DNA of 64,000 nucleotides, taken from assembly GCA_028355015.1 (NCBI GenBank), contig JAOMRN010000001.1, positions 372,001 through 436,000 of the forward strand, written 5' to 3'. This document shows, in pieces, positions 53,466 to 63,682 of this stretch. The DNA comes from MGIIb-O2 sp002494975 (GTDB taxonomy: Archaea > Thermoplasmatota > Poseidoniia > Poseidoniales > Thalassarchaeaceae). The number at the start of each line of letters is the position of its first letter. Position 1 is the first letter of the stretch. Made by a program: the position numbers and the translations under genes. The notes below the pieces were generated by a model. It was not told where the DNA came from and did no database searches. It saw only the letters and a program-made list of their open reading frames with translations.

Positions 53466-56400
53466 ATGTCTGACCGCCGTAGGACTGCACTTGCTCTAGT
53501 GTTACTAATGATAATCGCTCCCCTAACCTCAGCTGCCACAAGTTCTTGGACAGGTCCAAGCAATGTGAATCCTCCAGATGATGGAATCACTTTGACTGGT
53601 TTCCGTGCGCCTGGGAATTCTACAATTCAGGATGGTTGGCTTCATGTTACTGATACTGAGATGGCAACTTCTCTAGATACGGGGATTTTATGGGAAGGCA
53701 CTGATTTATCGGCAGGAAGATTCCTTGGGACCGATTTTATTGATTCTACAGAAACAGTAACTCTATTAGATGATGGTACAAGATCTAATATTAGCACTTT
53801 CGATACAGGTGTGTCTTCTGTATCGATGCACAGTTCATACACTTATGCTCCTGGTTGGCAGCATGTTTACGACACAGATACATCCACTTCAGTATCTGAA
53901 TGTAATAACCTTTCAGGAACATGGGTTGATCATGGGTATGATAATAATTTTAATAATCAATTAGATACGAATGAGATCATCGAAACTATGATGTATTGTA
54001 GTGGAAATGCTTTACAAGATAGTATTACTACTCTTACAGTAAATGATGGAGGATATGATTACTCAGCGGGTACTTTATCTGCGACCGGAGGATCAGGAAG
54101 TGGTTTCTCTGGGACTTATTCTATTAGTTCAGCCATTGCTAGTATATCTGTGAATAGTGGTGGGACTGGATATGCTGTTGGAGAAACACTTTCTTTCCTT
54201 TGTCCTGGTGGAGGATGCACAGGTTCTAATGCATCTGCATCAGTAGGTTCCGTTGCTGCAAATGGTTCAATATTATCTATAACATTAGCCAATGGAGGTT
54301 CAGGTTACACTTCCCAAACTATGTATATTTTGGTTTCTACCACCAATGGCTCTGGTGTTTCACTGTCCGAAGTACTAGAGACTACTGGCTCTATCTATCA
54401 AGCGTTTGTTACAGATGGTGGAAGTGGGTATACAAGTTCTCCAACAATCTTACCCAGTTCTTCTGCAGGTTCTGCAGCGAATATTACTGCAGGATTAGGA
54501 GGATTCTTTGATTATGAGGTCGTAGTTAATTCGATAGCATCAGGTCAAACATCTAATTGTATGCTGGGAGGTTTCCAGGTTAATGCAGGTATGGATACTG
54601 ATGAAGATAATATTCTAGATTCTAATGAAATAACTGATATTAATTATTTATGCAATATAAATGAATTATGGGGGGCGACAACATTCGCAGGCTTTAATGG
54701 AACTAATTATGGTGGAGAACAAACAATGTCCTATGGGACAATACCATCTCAAGCTAGTCAAGGAATAGTATCAGTTGGTACAATGCCTGGTTCTGCCGTA
54801 CCTAGGGGGACTAGTGGTTACTTCCTTTTACCTCAAGTTAGTTTGCCAAACACTGAATTTTATAGTGGTCTATACATGACTTTTGATCATTGGCACCACC
54901 TAGATACTACTGTTTCAGGCGGTGGCGACGGCGCTTGGATAGAATACCGAATTAATACTGGAACTTGGAATGACTGGACATATATTTCTCCTGATGTCAC
55001 CGCATCAGGTGGTGGATATACAAGTACTATGTCTACTGACGCTCCATCTCCAAACGGTGCTCCTTCTGGCGCGGTCCCAGTTTTCGCTTCACCAAGTCAT
55101 AGCGGTTGGTTGACTGAAAATGTCAGTATTTCTTCAATCTCAGATATTGACAATGCTTCGAAAATACAGTTTAGATTCCATATCTGGACCTCACCTAATG
55201 CTTCTTATGAGCGGCCCGGTTGGTTCATCGATAATATTGATTTCAACAATGATGGTATAGATAGAGGTGTGTGGCATCATGGTTGTATTGCTACTACTAC
55301 TACTACATGCCAATATGTAGCCAATTCATATGGAGTTCTTCAAAGAACTATTGATTTGTCTGGTACCAACTCTACATCTAGTATCGAAATAGACATGGAA
55401 TGGGATTTACAAGGTAGTACTCAAGACAATGCATGTATTGAATTATCTTTGAATAATGCAACTTGGTATGACCTCTCATCAACTGGAACTACGTCAACAA
55501 CAATTGCCTGTGAAGATCGAAGCGGAGCAATCCCTGGTTACCCCTCATATGATGGAGTTTTTGGTGATCAGAGCGGTAGCATCAGAACAGTTGACTACAG
55601 TATACCAACTGCTTATCTGAATCAACCCAACGTAAACATTAGATTTGTCGTAGATACAGATGGATTCACTAATTATGGGGGTTCTCTTGATTCCAAAGAA
55701 GGTTTCACACTTGCTGATATTAGAGTACTTGATGATTCAGGCACTATACTATTCAGAGATGATATAGAGAACCCTTCAACTATGACGCATTATGGCCTAA
55801 ATGGTTTTGATGATTGGGCGTACTATACCTGGAACTTTGGTTCAATGGAGGAATTATTCGATTTTGAAGACTCATCAGCATCTGACCCTACTACTGGTAA
55901 TGCTCCAGGTTGGGCAAAAGGAACTGGCTGGGGATATGGTCAACTTGGTTCTGCTGCAGGTCCTTCAAATGTCCCTTCTTTCCCATATGTATATGGTACA
56001 AATCTCAATGGTAATTATGCAAATAATGCTAATTCTTTCCTCACCTCACCAACATATGACATACCTAATGATGGGTTAGCTTACCTGACATTTGACAAGT
56101 GGGTATGCACTGAAACTTATTGGGATTCAGTAGGCCTTATGATAAAGGTAAATAGCGGCAGTTGGAATTACTTTGACCCTCAAATACCAGGTTGGTACGA
56201 TGGTTCTCCAGGTTATTCAGGTAACGCTATGAGTGGTAGTGACGCATGGATGAATGGCGATTGCGGACAGAGTGATTTTGAAAATAGAATCGCTCCTCTC
56301 TCTTCTTATGCAGGAGATACTCTCCGATTTAGGTTCCATATAGATACAGATTCTAGTGTGACTTATCAAGGTGGATATTTTGATAATTTCGGTATTCTAA

Positions 56401-59400
56401 TTTCAAATTATGGCGAAGGCGGTTATTGGTTGAGCCCTTCAATTAACATGGGGGACATTGATCAATTCAATTATGGTTGGGTAGATATTGATGCAACAAT
56501 ACCAGAAAATACTTCAATAACTGGCTCTTTAATAGATTCTATCGATGAATCAGTAATTCCAGGTTATAATAACATAACATTCCCCTTCTCTCTAGCTGGA
56601 GTTAATTCTGAAGAATATCCGCAAATCAGAATTAAAGTAATTATGGATACTAGCGATGAGGAAGCAACTCCTCAACTGAAGAAAATTAGTGTTGGTGGTA
56701 AAAGATATTTATCTGCAACAAGTTCTGATTATAATGGTTGGGAATTTAGCCCAAGTGTGGAAGTAATCGATGAACTGTTGAATGCAACAAGTATCGCTGG
56801 AACCATTACTTCTGACTATATTCACTCCTCAAGACCGATAAAAAGCATCACCTTAACTGGTAACTTTTCGTCAGGTCTGATGATTAGTGCACTGACATCT
56901 ACTGGTGCAAGTTTAGGCCAAACTTCTCAAGGTTCTATAGCCTTCTCAATTCCACAGAATGGTTTCGCTCTTTCTATATCTCTCCCTACAAATGGATGGA
57001 TTGATAGAATGGTCATTACTGCGAATTTCGCTGAACCTGCTGTTAATCCATCTATAGATGTGATCAATGATGGTTCTTCTGAATGGTCTTTCCCTATTGG
57101 TTCGGACTACGGTCATTATGGATGGCAATCATTGATATCTACTAGTGACGAAGGTTATATAACAAGTGCAGTTATTGATCTAGATGGCAATTCGCCTAGT
57201 TCAGTTATGGTAAGATTACCTTCTTTAGCAGCAGTAAATAATGGCATGATATCAATAGCACCAGGCTCTTCCGATGGCTTCCAATCTCCAGTCACTTTGA
57301 CTGTCGGTTCATCTAGTCAGACAGGTAGTTCCGGCAGCGAAGTCTTCAATTGCATTTTAGATAATAGTCAGTTAGCAGGAATTAATTATTTATCTACATC
57401 TCATACTGATTCCGATACAGGAAGGGAATGGCGTGATGTCTCCATAATTCTTGACTCTACTAGTGCTCAGACAGTGTCGATATCAAGTATTGGAATTGGT
57501 TACTTAATATTTGAAAATGTGTCTGGTTTAGGTCCTTCAATATCGGCATACCACAGTTCTATGACGCAAGATGATCCACCTCCAAATCAAGTTTCAATCC
57601 CTGTGAATATTACTGCGGAAATGGGTTCTATTTCTATAGATGGAGATTTAAAGTTTGACTATATAGTTACAAATAGAGATTTCCAAGTACCTAACACATT
57701 ATATCCAAATGGCGAATTAGTCGAAATTACTACTAAGCACCATCACTTATATGATAATTCAAATTTAGAAACAATATCTCTACGAGGAATTGCATCTGAT
57801 GGCGAGATTTTGATGTTTGAGGCAGTTAATGGGGCGGACGGCCTGTGGGGTCAAGGATCTGATCCTGTGACATTTACTCAACAATCAGGTTCATCAGTAG
57901 CTCCTATGGATTCTTCAACCTCCTTAGAAATAATTACGCATAACGACGGATACGACGACGTTGTAGTACACTGGATGTTCGATGTCAGCTGGATGTGGGA
58001 TGACGTGGGTTCAATACGTTGGGTTTCACAGGCATTCGATTCATCTGGAGAAACGGTATGGCCAGCGGTGTCGCACAGCGGTGAATCGGGTAAAAATGCA
58101 GTAGAAAATGATCTAATTATTGACTCTTTTGAAGTCAGAGATCAATATGGTAGACTACTATCTAATCAATACTCTTCCTTTTATCCATATGCAATGATGG
58201 ATGCCGGTGAATTGAATATTACTGGTACTGTAAAATTCCAAGATTCTATAGCAGTCAGGCCTTTAGGTATTCATTATACAGTGGGTCTCAATATATCTGG
58301 TCTAAGTTACTTATTAACATCGGGAGATGATGGTTACTACGGCCTTATTTCTGCTCCAAGCGGTTTATCTAACGTTTACTTATCTCCTATGATGAATACT
58401 GTAGGCCCTACTGGATACTCTTTGGGTGCTGAAGATGTCACAGGGACGCCTCCATTAGTCAATGTTAGAGTTGATCATGAACCTCCAGTTGCCGGTCCAT
58501 TAGAAGTCAATACTCCATCCGGATTAAAGGCCGCTCATGGAAAAGTCTGGGACCCAACAGTCCCTCTTTCTTTGTTTGTCACAGTAGATGAATCAGAGGC
58601 TAGAGGTGAAATATTAACTCTCAACTATTGGCGAGGTTCAGTTGATGACACTAACGGTGATGGTATCGCGGATGAAGATGAATACCTATCCGTATTCCAA
58701 CCATTAACTCCTGGTATGACTGGTCAACAGCAAGTGAATTTTATCGGAATAGATGTCTCACAGCAGTTATTTAATTCTCCAGTGCATATGTATCTTGAAG
58801 GAACAGATTGGGCAGGACTCAGTTATCAAGATGGAGGTACAGGTGGAGGTTTCGGTGCTTCTAATGCCTGGGCGACAGTTGTTGTAGCAACTGATGAACC
58901 TACAAGTATCAAATCTGCTGGCTATTCTCTCGATAGAGATTTAGGCTTCCTACTTCCGGGTAAACAACATACTTTTACTATGCAAATTGAAGAAGCTAAC
59001 GGCCTCAATACATTGGATAATATCACAGTTATGCTATGTGGCGACGGTACAAGTGAATTAGGTAAAATGAGTTATGATGCATCAAGAGGTACTTTGTGGT
59101 CAGATGACTCTAGTTTAGTAACTCCAATTTCAGTTCAGACCATCCAAACTTCTTCAGATATCATTCAACTTTCGTTGATGTTTGAGATATCTTGGAATTA
59201 TCCTTGGGAAGATGGACAAAATTCATGTAAACCTAGTGTTTCAATAGTTGATGATTTTACCACTGTGGCATATCAGAATAATATTGGCGAACTATCTTGG
59301 TATCTTGACAATAAGTATGTGGCTATACCTGAAGAAATAGAGGACCTAACTCCTCCTTCATCTATTCCTAGTGGAAATTCTGTTTACTTGGGCCAAGGTG

Positions 59401-60620
59401 ATGAATTTAGAATGTCTGGGCATGTTTATTACTCAGGTTCTGGGGTCGTAGCCTTTGATATTCCTGATGATATGGTAGTTGAATATACTGTAATTTATGG
59501 GACTGCACCTATTCAGGTTTCAACCGATGTTAATGATGACGGTAGTTTCGATACCTCGATGATATTACCATCCAGGGTTCCATCGAATCCAACTATGGCT
59601 GTGCAAACAGAGGTATTGAATTTACCTGGATTAGGCGTATCAGATATTAACTTAGACGCTACTGTAACTGTTGACAGTGCGCGTCCTACTGTTTTGTTTG
59701 ATCAGTCTACATATCCAGATTCTTCTTTGGTACTTTTAGAATCTGATTTAATCAATGATGTTCTTGTAACTGTGACGATCGTCGATGAAATTGGTATGAA
59801 TGAAGGACCATTAGATGTCGAGTGGTTAGTCTTGAGATCTGGTGTTGCAGTCGCAGGCTCAGAAAATACTGGTCAATTAGCAATGATAGAAGATGGAGAT
59901 TCAAAAGATATTTATCAAGGTAAGATAGATTTCACACCATTAAATGGCATGGCAATAGAACAAGGTGATCAAATTGCATTTTGGGTTACTTCAACAGACA
60001 GGGCTGGTAACAAGGTCGCAGGTCTTGGTAGCGAATCAGCACCAAGATTACCTACTTTGAGAATAATGGAATTCAATCCCGAGTACACTCGGGTAGTGAC
60101 TAACCCTACTGAAACACCTATGCTTGGAGAGCTTCTAACTCTCCAAACATTCTGGGCAAATGATGGTAAGAGAGAGGGTACAATCACAGTCGGTTTGTAT
60201 GAATTAAAACCAGATACTAATACATGGAGCCCTGCACTTTCTACCTTACAAGATGGGGATACTGTAATAACTCTTAATGCCCAATCATCCAGTGTATTAG
60301 CGACATTCAAGTGGGAGTCATATGAAGCAGGACAACCTTTGCTAGTATTGGTTGTTACAGATCCTGAGACAGGTGATCCTGACTTTGAAAACATTAATGG
60401 TCAAAATATAGACATAACTGGTATAAATGTCCAACCACTGCCTATTGAAAAAGAATCTTCTACTACCTTATACCTAGTTGTAGGAGTTTCTGTAATTGCA
60501 GTGGCATTAGTTGCAATCATAGTAATGAGAAGTCGTGGTGATGATGAATATTATTATGATGATGATGAAGAAGATTACGAGGAAGAAGATTGGAAATACG
60601 AAGAAGAAGATGATAATTGA
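53466..60620 (+). CDS. Giant cell-surface protein (2,384 residues) with MAM/jelly-roll-like modules
   Basis: The longest gene in the window. A signal peptide (ALALVLLMIIAPLTSAATSS) leads into a very Ser/Thr/Gly-rich exported body. Two or more jelly-roll-like modules with LYMTFDHWHHLDTT and AYLTFDKWVCTETYWDSVG strands (about residues 470 and 870) resemble MAM/lectin-type modules, each with WFIDNIDFNNDG or GYFDNFGI near its end. Calcium-type loops (DTNGDGIADEDEY) and Ig-like domains follow to the C-terminus. One membrane helix (near 2335-2355) and a tail of almost pure Asp/Glu/Tyr end the protein. The role is likely S-layer, adhesion or particle attachment. The same layout as the 1,882-residue protein implies a common surface-anchoring scheme. 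Confidence 0.88.
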   Translation: MSDRRRTALALVLLMIIAPLTSAATSSWTGPSNVNPPDDGITLTGFRAPGNSTIQDGWLHVTDTEMATSLDTGILWEGTDLSAGRFLGTDFIDSTETVTLLDDGTRSNISTFDTGVSSVSMHSSYTYAPGWQHVYDTDTSTSVSECNNLSGTWVDHGYDNNFNNQLDTNEIIETMMYCSGNALQDSITTLTVNDGGYDYSAGTLSATGGSGSGFSGTYSISSAIASISVNSGGTGYAVGETLSFLCPGGGCTGSNASASVGSVAANGSILSITLANGGSGYTSQTMYILVSTTNGSGVSLSEVLETTGSIYQAFVTDGGSGYTSSPTILPSSSAGSAANITAGLGGFFDYEVVVNSIASGQTSNCMLGGFQVNAGMDTDEDNILDSNEITDINYLCNINELWGATTFAGFNGTNYGGEQTMSYGTIPSQASQGIVSVGTMPGSAVPRGTSGYFLLPQVSLPNTEFYSGLYMTFDHWHHLDTTVSGGGDGAWIEYRINTGTWNDWTYISPDVTASGGGYTSTMSTDAPSPNGAPSGAVPVFASPSHSGWLTENVSISSISDIDNASKIQFRFHIWTSPNASYERPGWFIDNIDFNNDGIDRGVWHHGCIATTTTTCQYVANSYGVLQRTIDLSGTNSTSSIEIDMEWDLQGSTQDNACIELSLNNATWYDLSSTGTTSTTIACEDRSGAIPGYPSYDGVFGDQSGSIRTVDYSIPTAYLNQPNVNIRFVVDTDGFTNYGGSLDSKEGFTLADIRVLDDSGTILFRDDIENPSTMTHYGLNGFDDWAYYTWNFGSMEELFDFEDSSASDPTTGNAPGWAKGTGWGYGQLGSAAGPSNVPSFPYVYGTNLNGNYANNANSFLTSPTYDIPNDGLAYLTFDKWVCTETYWDSVGLMIKVNSGSWNYFDPQIPGWYDGSPGYSGNAMSGSDAWMNGDCGQSDFENRIAPLSSYAGDTLRFRFHIDTDSSVTYQGGYFDNFGILISNYGEGGYWLSPSINMGDIDQFNYGWVDIDATIPENTSITGSLIDSIDESVIPGYNNITFPFSLAGVNSEEYPQIRIKVIMDTSDEEATPQLKKISVGGKRYLSATSSDYNGWEFSPSVEVIDELLNATSIAGTITSDYIHSSRPIKSITLTGNFSSGLMISALTSTGASLGQTSQGSIAFSIPQNGFALSISLPTNGWIDRMVITANFAEPAVNPSIDVINDGSSEWSFPIGSDYGHYGWQSLISTSDEGYITSAVIDLDGNSPSSVMVRLPSLAAVNNGMISIAPGSSDGFQSPVTLTVGSSSQTGSSGSEVFNCILDNSQLAGINYLSTSHTDSDTGREWRDVSIILDSTSAQTVSISSIGIGYLIFENVSGLGPSISAYHSSMTQDDPPPNQVSIPVNITAEMGSISIDGDLKFDYIVTNRDFQVPNTLYPNGELVEITTKHHHLYDNSNLETISLRGIASDGEILMFEAVNGADGLWGQGSDPVTFTQQSGSSVAPMDSSTSLEIITHNDGYDDVVVHWMFDVSWMWDDVGSIRWVSQAFDSSGETVWPAVSHSGESGKNAVENDLIIDSFEVRDQYGRLLSNQYSSFYPYAMMDAGELNITGTVKFQDSIAVRPLGIHYTVGLNISGLSYLLTSGDDGYYGLISAPSGLSNVYLSPMMNTVGPTGYSLGAEDVTGTPPLVNVRVDHEPPVAGPLEVNTPSGLKAAHGKVWDPTVPLSLFVTVDESEARGEILTLNYWRGSVDDTNGDGIADEDEYLSVFQPLTPGMTGQQQVNFIGIDVSQQLFNSPVHMYLEGTDWAGLSYQDGGTGGGFGASNAWATVVVATDEPTSIKSAGYSLDRDLGFLLPGKQHTFTMQIEEANGLNTLDNITVMLCGDGTSELGKMSYDASRGTLWSDDSSLVTPISVQTIQTSSDIIQLSLMFEISWNYPWEDGQNSCKPSVSIVDDFTTVAYQNNIGELSWYLDNKYVAIPEEIEDLTPPSSIPSGNSVYLGQGDEFRMSGHVYYSGSGVVAFDIPDDMVVEYTVIYGTAPIQVSTDVNDDGSFDTSMILPSRVPSNPTMAVQTEVLNLPGLGVSDINLDATVTVDSARPTVLFDQSTYPDSSLVLLESDLINDVLVTVTIVDEIGMNEGPLDVEWLVLRSGVAVAGSENTGQLAMIEDGDSKDIYQGKIDFTPLNGMAIEQGDQIAFWVTSTDRAGNKVAGLGSESAPRLPTLRIMEFNPEYTRVVTNPTETPMLGELLTLQTFWANDGKREGTITVGLYELKPDTNTWSPALSTLQDGDTVITLNAQSSSVLATFKWESYEAGQPLLVLVVTDPETGDPDFENINGQNIDITGINVQPLPIEKESSTTLYLVVGVSVIAVALVAIIVMRSRGDDEYYYDDDEEDYEEEDWKYEEEDDN

Positions 60621-60760
60621 TCTGAGTAGGCAAATATTAGTTGGGGAGTAATCAAACCCTCATCTAATAGCCTCCTGTCATTACTATCTACCACTTGTCT
60701 TTATAGGCTATTTAGCGGCGATGCATACTCTGAGGAAGTAATTCCTTGGATGGGATTGGG

Positions 60761-60931
60761 ATGAGTAATAATAGCGAAGCGATTACAGTTGAAGAACTAA
60801 AACATGAAGTAGAAGACCTGAAAGTATTGGTAAATACTCTTCTGACAGTGATTATGGAAGAGGCCGATGGCGTCCAATCAGGAGCGGCGCCTACGATTCC
60901 TAATCAGCCACGACGTGGATATTGCATGTAA
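60761..60931 (+). CDS. Small coiled-coil protein of unknown function
   Basis: A 56-residue protein with one predicted coiled-coil helix (TVEELKHEVEDLKVLVNTLL) and a short disordered tail ending PRRGYCM. ATG 60761 is preferred over an upstream GGATGG start since MSNNSEAI gives the cleaner protein. It lies in the gap after the giant surface gene and is convergent with the glycosylase gene. Being small it could be a chance open frame, but the regular heptads argue for a real gene. Confidence 0.55.
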   Translation: MSNNSEAITVEELKHEVEDLKVLVNTLLTVIMEEADGVQSGAAPTIPNQPRRGYCM

Positions 60932-61558
60932 TTAATATTCAACGGGCTCGGGATCTACTGCACTCCACATATAACAGCAAGCAACTGTGCGCCATGGTAT
61001 CCATTTTTCAGATATTTCATATATCTCCTCATTGGTTAATTTTTCACCGGAATTATATACTTTCTCAATTCCACGAATCATTCCTATATCTCCTATTGGA
61101 AATACATTTGGTCGTAGTAGTGTGAATATTAGAATCATTTCAGCTGTCCATCTCCCTACCCCTCTTAGTTGAATTAATTTCTCGATTAATACTTCATCAT
61201 CCATTTCTTCCCACTGGTATTTTGAATAAGTACCCCAAGATTCAGCAATTCCTATCACATATTCTACTTTTCTTTGCGACAATCCACATTTTCTGAGATC
61301 CTCAAATTCTTGCGATAATATATTCTCTGGTTTTATTTCTCCTACTTTTTCTGTTAGTCTAGACCATACTGTCGAAGCAGCTTTAACTGAGATTTGTTGA
61401 CCAATTATTGATCTAATTAGCGTATAGAATAAGTCACCTCTAGAAACTAATTCCAAGTTTTTATATTTTTTAATTAATTCAGAGAGTTTTTCATCCTTTT
61501 CAGAGAGTTCTTTCTTGGCTTTATCCCAGTACCCCGGTTTATCTCCTAATTGTACCAT
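60932..61558 (-). CDS. AlkA-like 3-methyladenine DNA glycosylase (HhH-GPD)
   Basis: About 208 residues. The helix-hairpin-helix is QLRGVGRWTAEMILIF near residue 125, and the catalytic aspartate is in FPIGDIGMIRGI near 149, the HhH-GPD signature. LIRSIIGQQISVKAASTVW near 46 is the usual substrate-facing helix region. There is no C-terminal iron-sulfur cluster, so it belongs with AlkA rather than Nth. It excises alkylated purines in base-excision repair. ATG 61558 avoids overlap with the divergent gene; the frame is open upstream to 61612. Confidence 0.9.
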   Translation of the reverse strand: MVQLGDKPGYWDKAKKELSEKDEKLSELIKKYKNLELVSRGDLFYTLIRSIIGQQISVKAASTVWSRLTEKVGEIKPENILSQEFEDLRKCGLSQRKVEYVIGIAESWGTYSKYQWEEMDDEVLIEKLIQLRGVGRWTAEMILIFTLLRPNVFPIGDIGMIRGIEKVYNSGEKLTNEEIYEISEKWIPWRTVACCYMWSAVDPEPVEY

Positions 61559-61610
61559 GGCTATGGCTAAGACCTCATAGTTCAAGATGGCTACCATTCT
61601 CGCATTAATC

Positions 61611-62105
61611 ATGAACTTAGAGAAAGTACTATTCGGAGGTGCAATAATTTCAACTATTTTATTCGTTATTCTAAGTACTACTGGGAATACTGAATTAATT
61701 GAGAAGAACGATTCTTGGTTAATCGAGGAAACATGCCTAGGGAGTCATTCTAGTGACATAAGCCACACGCACAGTAGTTTATCCATATTTATTGATGGTA
61801 GCGAAGTTCTTCTATCTGCAAATATTGGCATACAAGATTCTGAATGTCCTGAAGGAATGAGAGGCATACATACTCATGATGATACGGGTAAATTACATAT
61901 TGAAACGCCGAATCAAATCGATGCTCCGATAGGTGCTTTCTTCAATATATGGGGTGAAACATTTAATTCAGGGCAAATTCTTGATAATACTGCTAATTCA
62001 GAATATGACATTGAAATGCGTGTCAACGGCGTAATCAATGAAGAGTATGAAAATTATGTTATGTTAGATGGAGATAATATCGAAATCTATTACAAACAAA
62101 AGTAA
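61611..62105 (+). CDS. Exported small protein with paired HTH metal-type motifs
   Basis: About 164 residues with an N-terminal membrane segment (FGGAIISTILFVILSTTG). The body holds SHTHSSLSIFIDG near residue 45 and GIHTHDDTGKLHIETPN near 84, then GAFFNIWGETFN near 109. This order (H-x-H, cysteine, HTHDxxGxxHIE, FFxxWG) is seen in a widespread family of exported proteins with no known role; the histidines likely bind a metal. Divergent from the glycosylase, convergent with rtcB with no gap. Confidence 0.7.
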   Translation: MNLEKVLFGGAIISTILFVILSTTGNTELIEKNDSWLIEETCLGSHSSDISHTHSSLSIFIDGSEVLLSANIGIQDSECPEGMRGIHTHDDTGKLHIETPNQIDAPIGAFFNIWGETFNSGQILDNTANSEYDIEMRVNGVINEEYENYVMLDGDNIEIYYKQK

Positions 62106-63578
62106 CTATCCTTTGATAACTGCGAATGGTTTCATTCTCGCTACGGGTCTTGCTAACCTTGCCTCACTTGTCAATCGGATAACTTCGTCAACATCTTTGT
62201 ATGCATCAGGGGCTTCTTCCGAAAGTACATTCGGAGTTTTTGTATGTACATTAATTCCCGCTGCTTCAAGAGTTTCTCTTAATTTTTCTGAATCAATTTG
62301 TTCTCTTGCAGCAGTCCTTGATAACCTTCTTCCAGCACCATGGCAAGAAGAAGAAAAGGCATCATTTCCTCCCTGCTTAGGGCCTGCCAATATCCAAGAC
62401 GCAGTCCCCATATCCCCTGGGACTAGGACCGGTTGACCAATTCCTGAAAATTTCGAGGCTAGTTCAGGATGGTCTCCGCCCAGTGCTCTCGTCGCACCCT
62501 TTCTATGAACACAACATCTACATGATACTCCATGTACCTTATGATCCTCAATTTTAGCAATATTATGGCTTACATCATAAATGACTTCCAAGTCGCTATC
62601 TACTCCTATTTGCTCTCTCAGTATATTTCTAAGTCGTTGGGTCAAAGCTGAGCGATTTGCAAATGCGAAATTACCTGCTGCCGACATTGCATCAAAATAT
62701 TCTTGACCTTCTTTACTGAATATAGGTGCAGCAGCTAGTTGTCTGTCAGGGATTGTCATATCCCACCTACGGGCATACCAAGAGTTGTCAATTTTCGAAT
62801 AATTTTGTTCAATTTTCGAAACATGATCAGAGCAAACCTGATGTCCCAATCCTCTAGATCCAGTATGGATCATCGCTGTCACTTGTCCTTTACGTATACC
62901 AAAGGCCTTTGCTGCTTGTTCGTCAACTATCGAATCTACAACCTGTAACTCTAGAAAATGGTTCCCGGAACCAAGTGTTCCTAATGATTTACTGCCTCTC
63001 TTTTTTGCTCTTTCTCCAAGATTTCTCTCATTTGTTTCTAATCTCCCATTAGATTCTATAGACGCTAAATCTCTTGATTCTCCCCATCCCATCTCAATAG
63101 CAGCATTAGCCCCTTCCGATAGAATATGGTCTATCTCCGTTGAATCAATTATCACACCGCCTTTACCTGTAGCTCCAGCAGGAATTGAATTAGCAAGTTT
63201 CTGAGCTAATACTTTAGCGTTAATATCTTTAAAATTGATATCTAATGCACATAACCTAACTCCACAATTAATATCGAAACCTACTCCTCCTGGTGAAATA
63301 GCTCCTCCCTGGTTACCCGCATTGATATCAGTAGCCACAACACCTCCAATTGGAAATCCATATCCGAAATGCCAGTCTGCCATAGCCCATGCATTCCCAA
63401 CAATTCCATCTAATGAGGCGGTATTTACTAGTTGATTAGGTGAACGATCATCTGCATGTTCGCCTAAATGTTCTGAGTCAGCAACTAATATTGCGTCTGT
63501 TTTCATTGAACCGTGTTTATTTATACGGATTCTTCCAGGTCCATCAGGTTGAAGATGTTCTCTCCATACTGCCGACAT
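62106..63578 (-). CDS. rtcB: RNA-splicing ligase RtcB
   Basis: 3'-phosphate RNA ligase that joins tRNA exons after intron removal and repairs RNA. Metal and guanylate residues are evident: ISPGGVGFDINCGVRL near residue 89 with the metal-binding D and C, GSGNHFLELQ near 204, HTGSRGLGHQVCSDH near 238 and SCHGAGRRLSR near 430, which has the histidine that takes GMP. About 490 residues with no intein. MSAVWREHLQ at 63578 is chosen; ATG 63602 is possible. It is divergent from alaS, with about 105 bases between. Confidence 0.94.
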   Translation of the reverse strand: MSAVWREHLQPDGPGRIRINKHGSMKTDAILVADSEHLGEHADDRSPNQLVNTASLDGIVGNAWAMADWHFGYGFPIGGVVATDINAGNQGGAISPGGVGFDINCGVRLCALDINFKDINAKVLAQKLANSIPAGATGKGGVIIDSTEIDHILSEGANAAIEMGWGESRDLASIESNGRLETNERNLGERAKKRGSKSLGTLGSGNHFLELQVVDSIVDEQAAKAFGIRKGQVTAMIHTGSRGLGHQVCSDHVSKIEQNYSKIDNSWYARRWDMTIPDRQLAAAPIFSKEGQEYFDAMSAAGNFAFANRSALTQRLRNILREQIGVDSDLEVIYDVSHNIAKIEDHKVHGVSCRCCVHRKGATRALGGDHPELASKFSGIGQPVLVPGDMGTASWILAGPKQGGNDAFSSSCHGAGRRLSRTAAREQIDSEKLRETLEAAGINVHTKTPNVLSEEAPDAYKDVDEVIRLTSEARLARPVARMKPFAVIKG

Positions 63579-63682
63579 AGTTCTGCGTATTAACCAATAC
63601 ATTTCAACAAGTCGGACAGGACTTACAACAATCGCATTCAAGATAGTTTAATTATTCCGAGACATGCAAGGTTGTAGATGAG

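Noticed and set aside
59969..60394. 141-residue minus-strand open frame
   Set aside because: Antisense to the C-terminal part of the 2,384-residue protein, no start signal, no recognisable motif.
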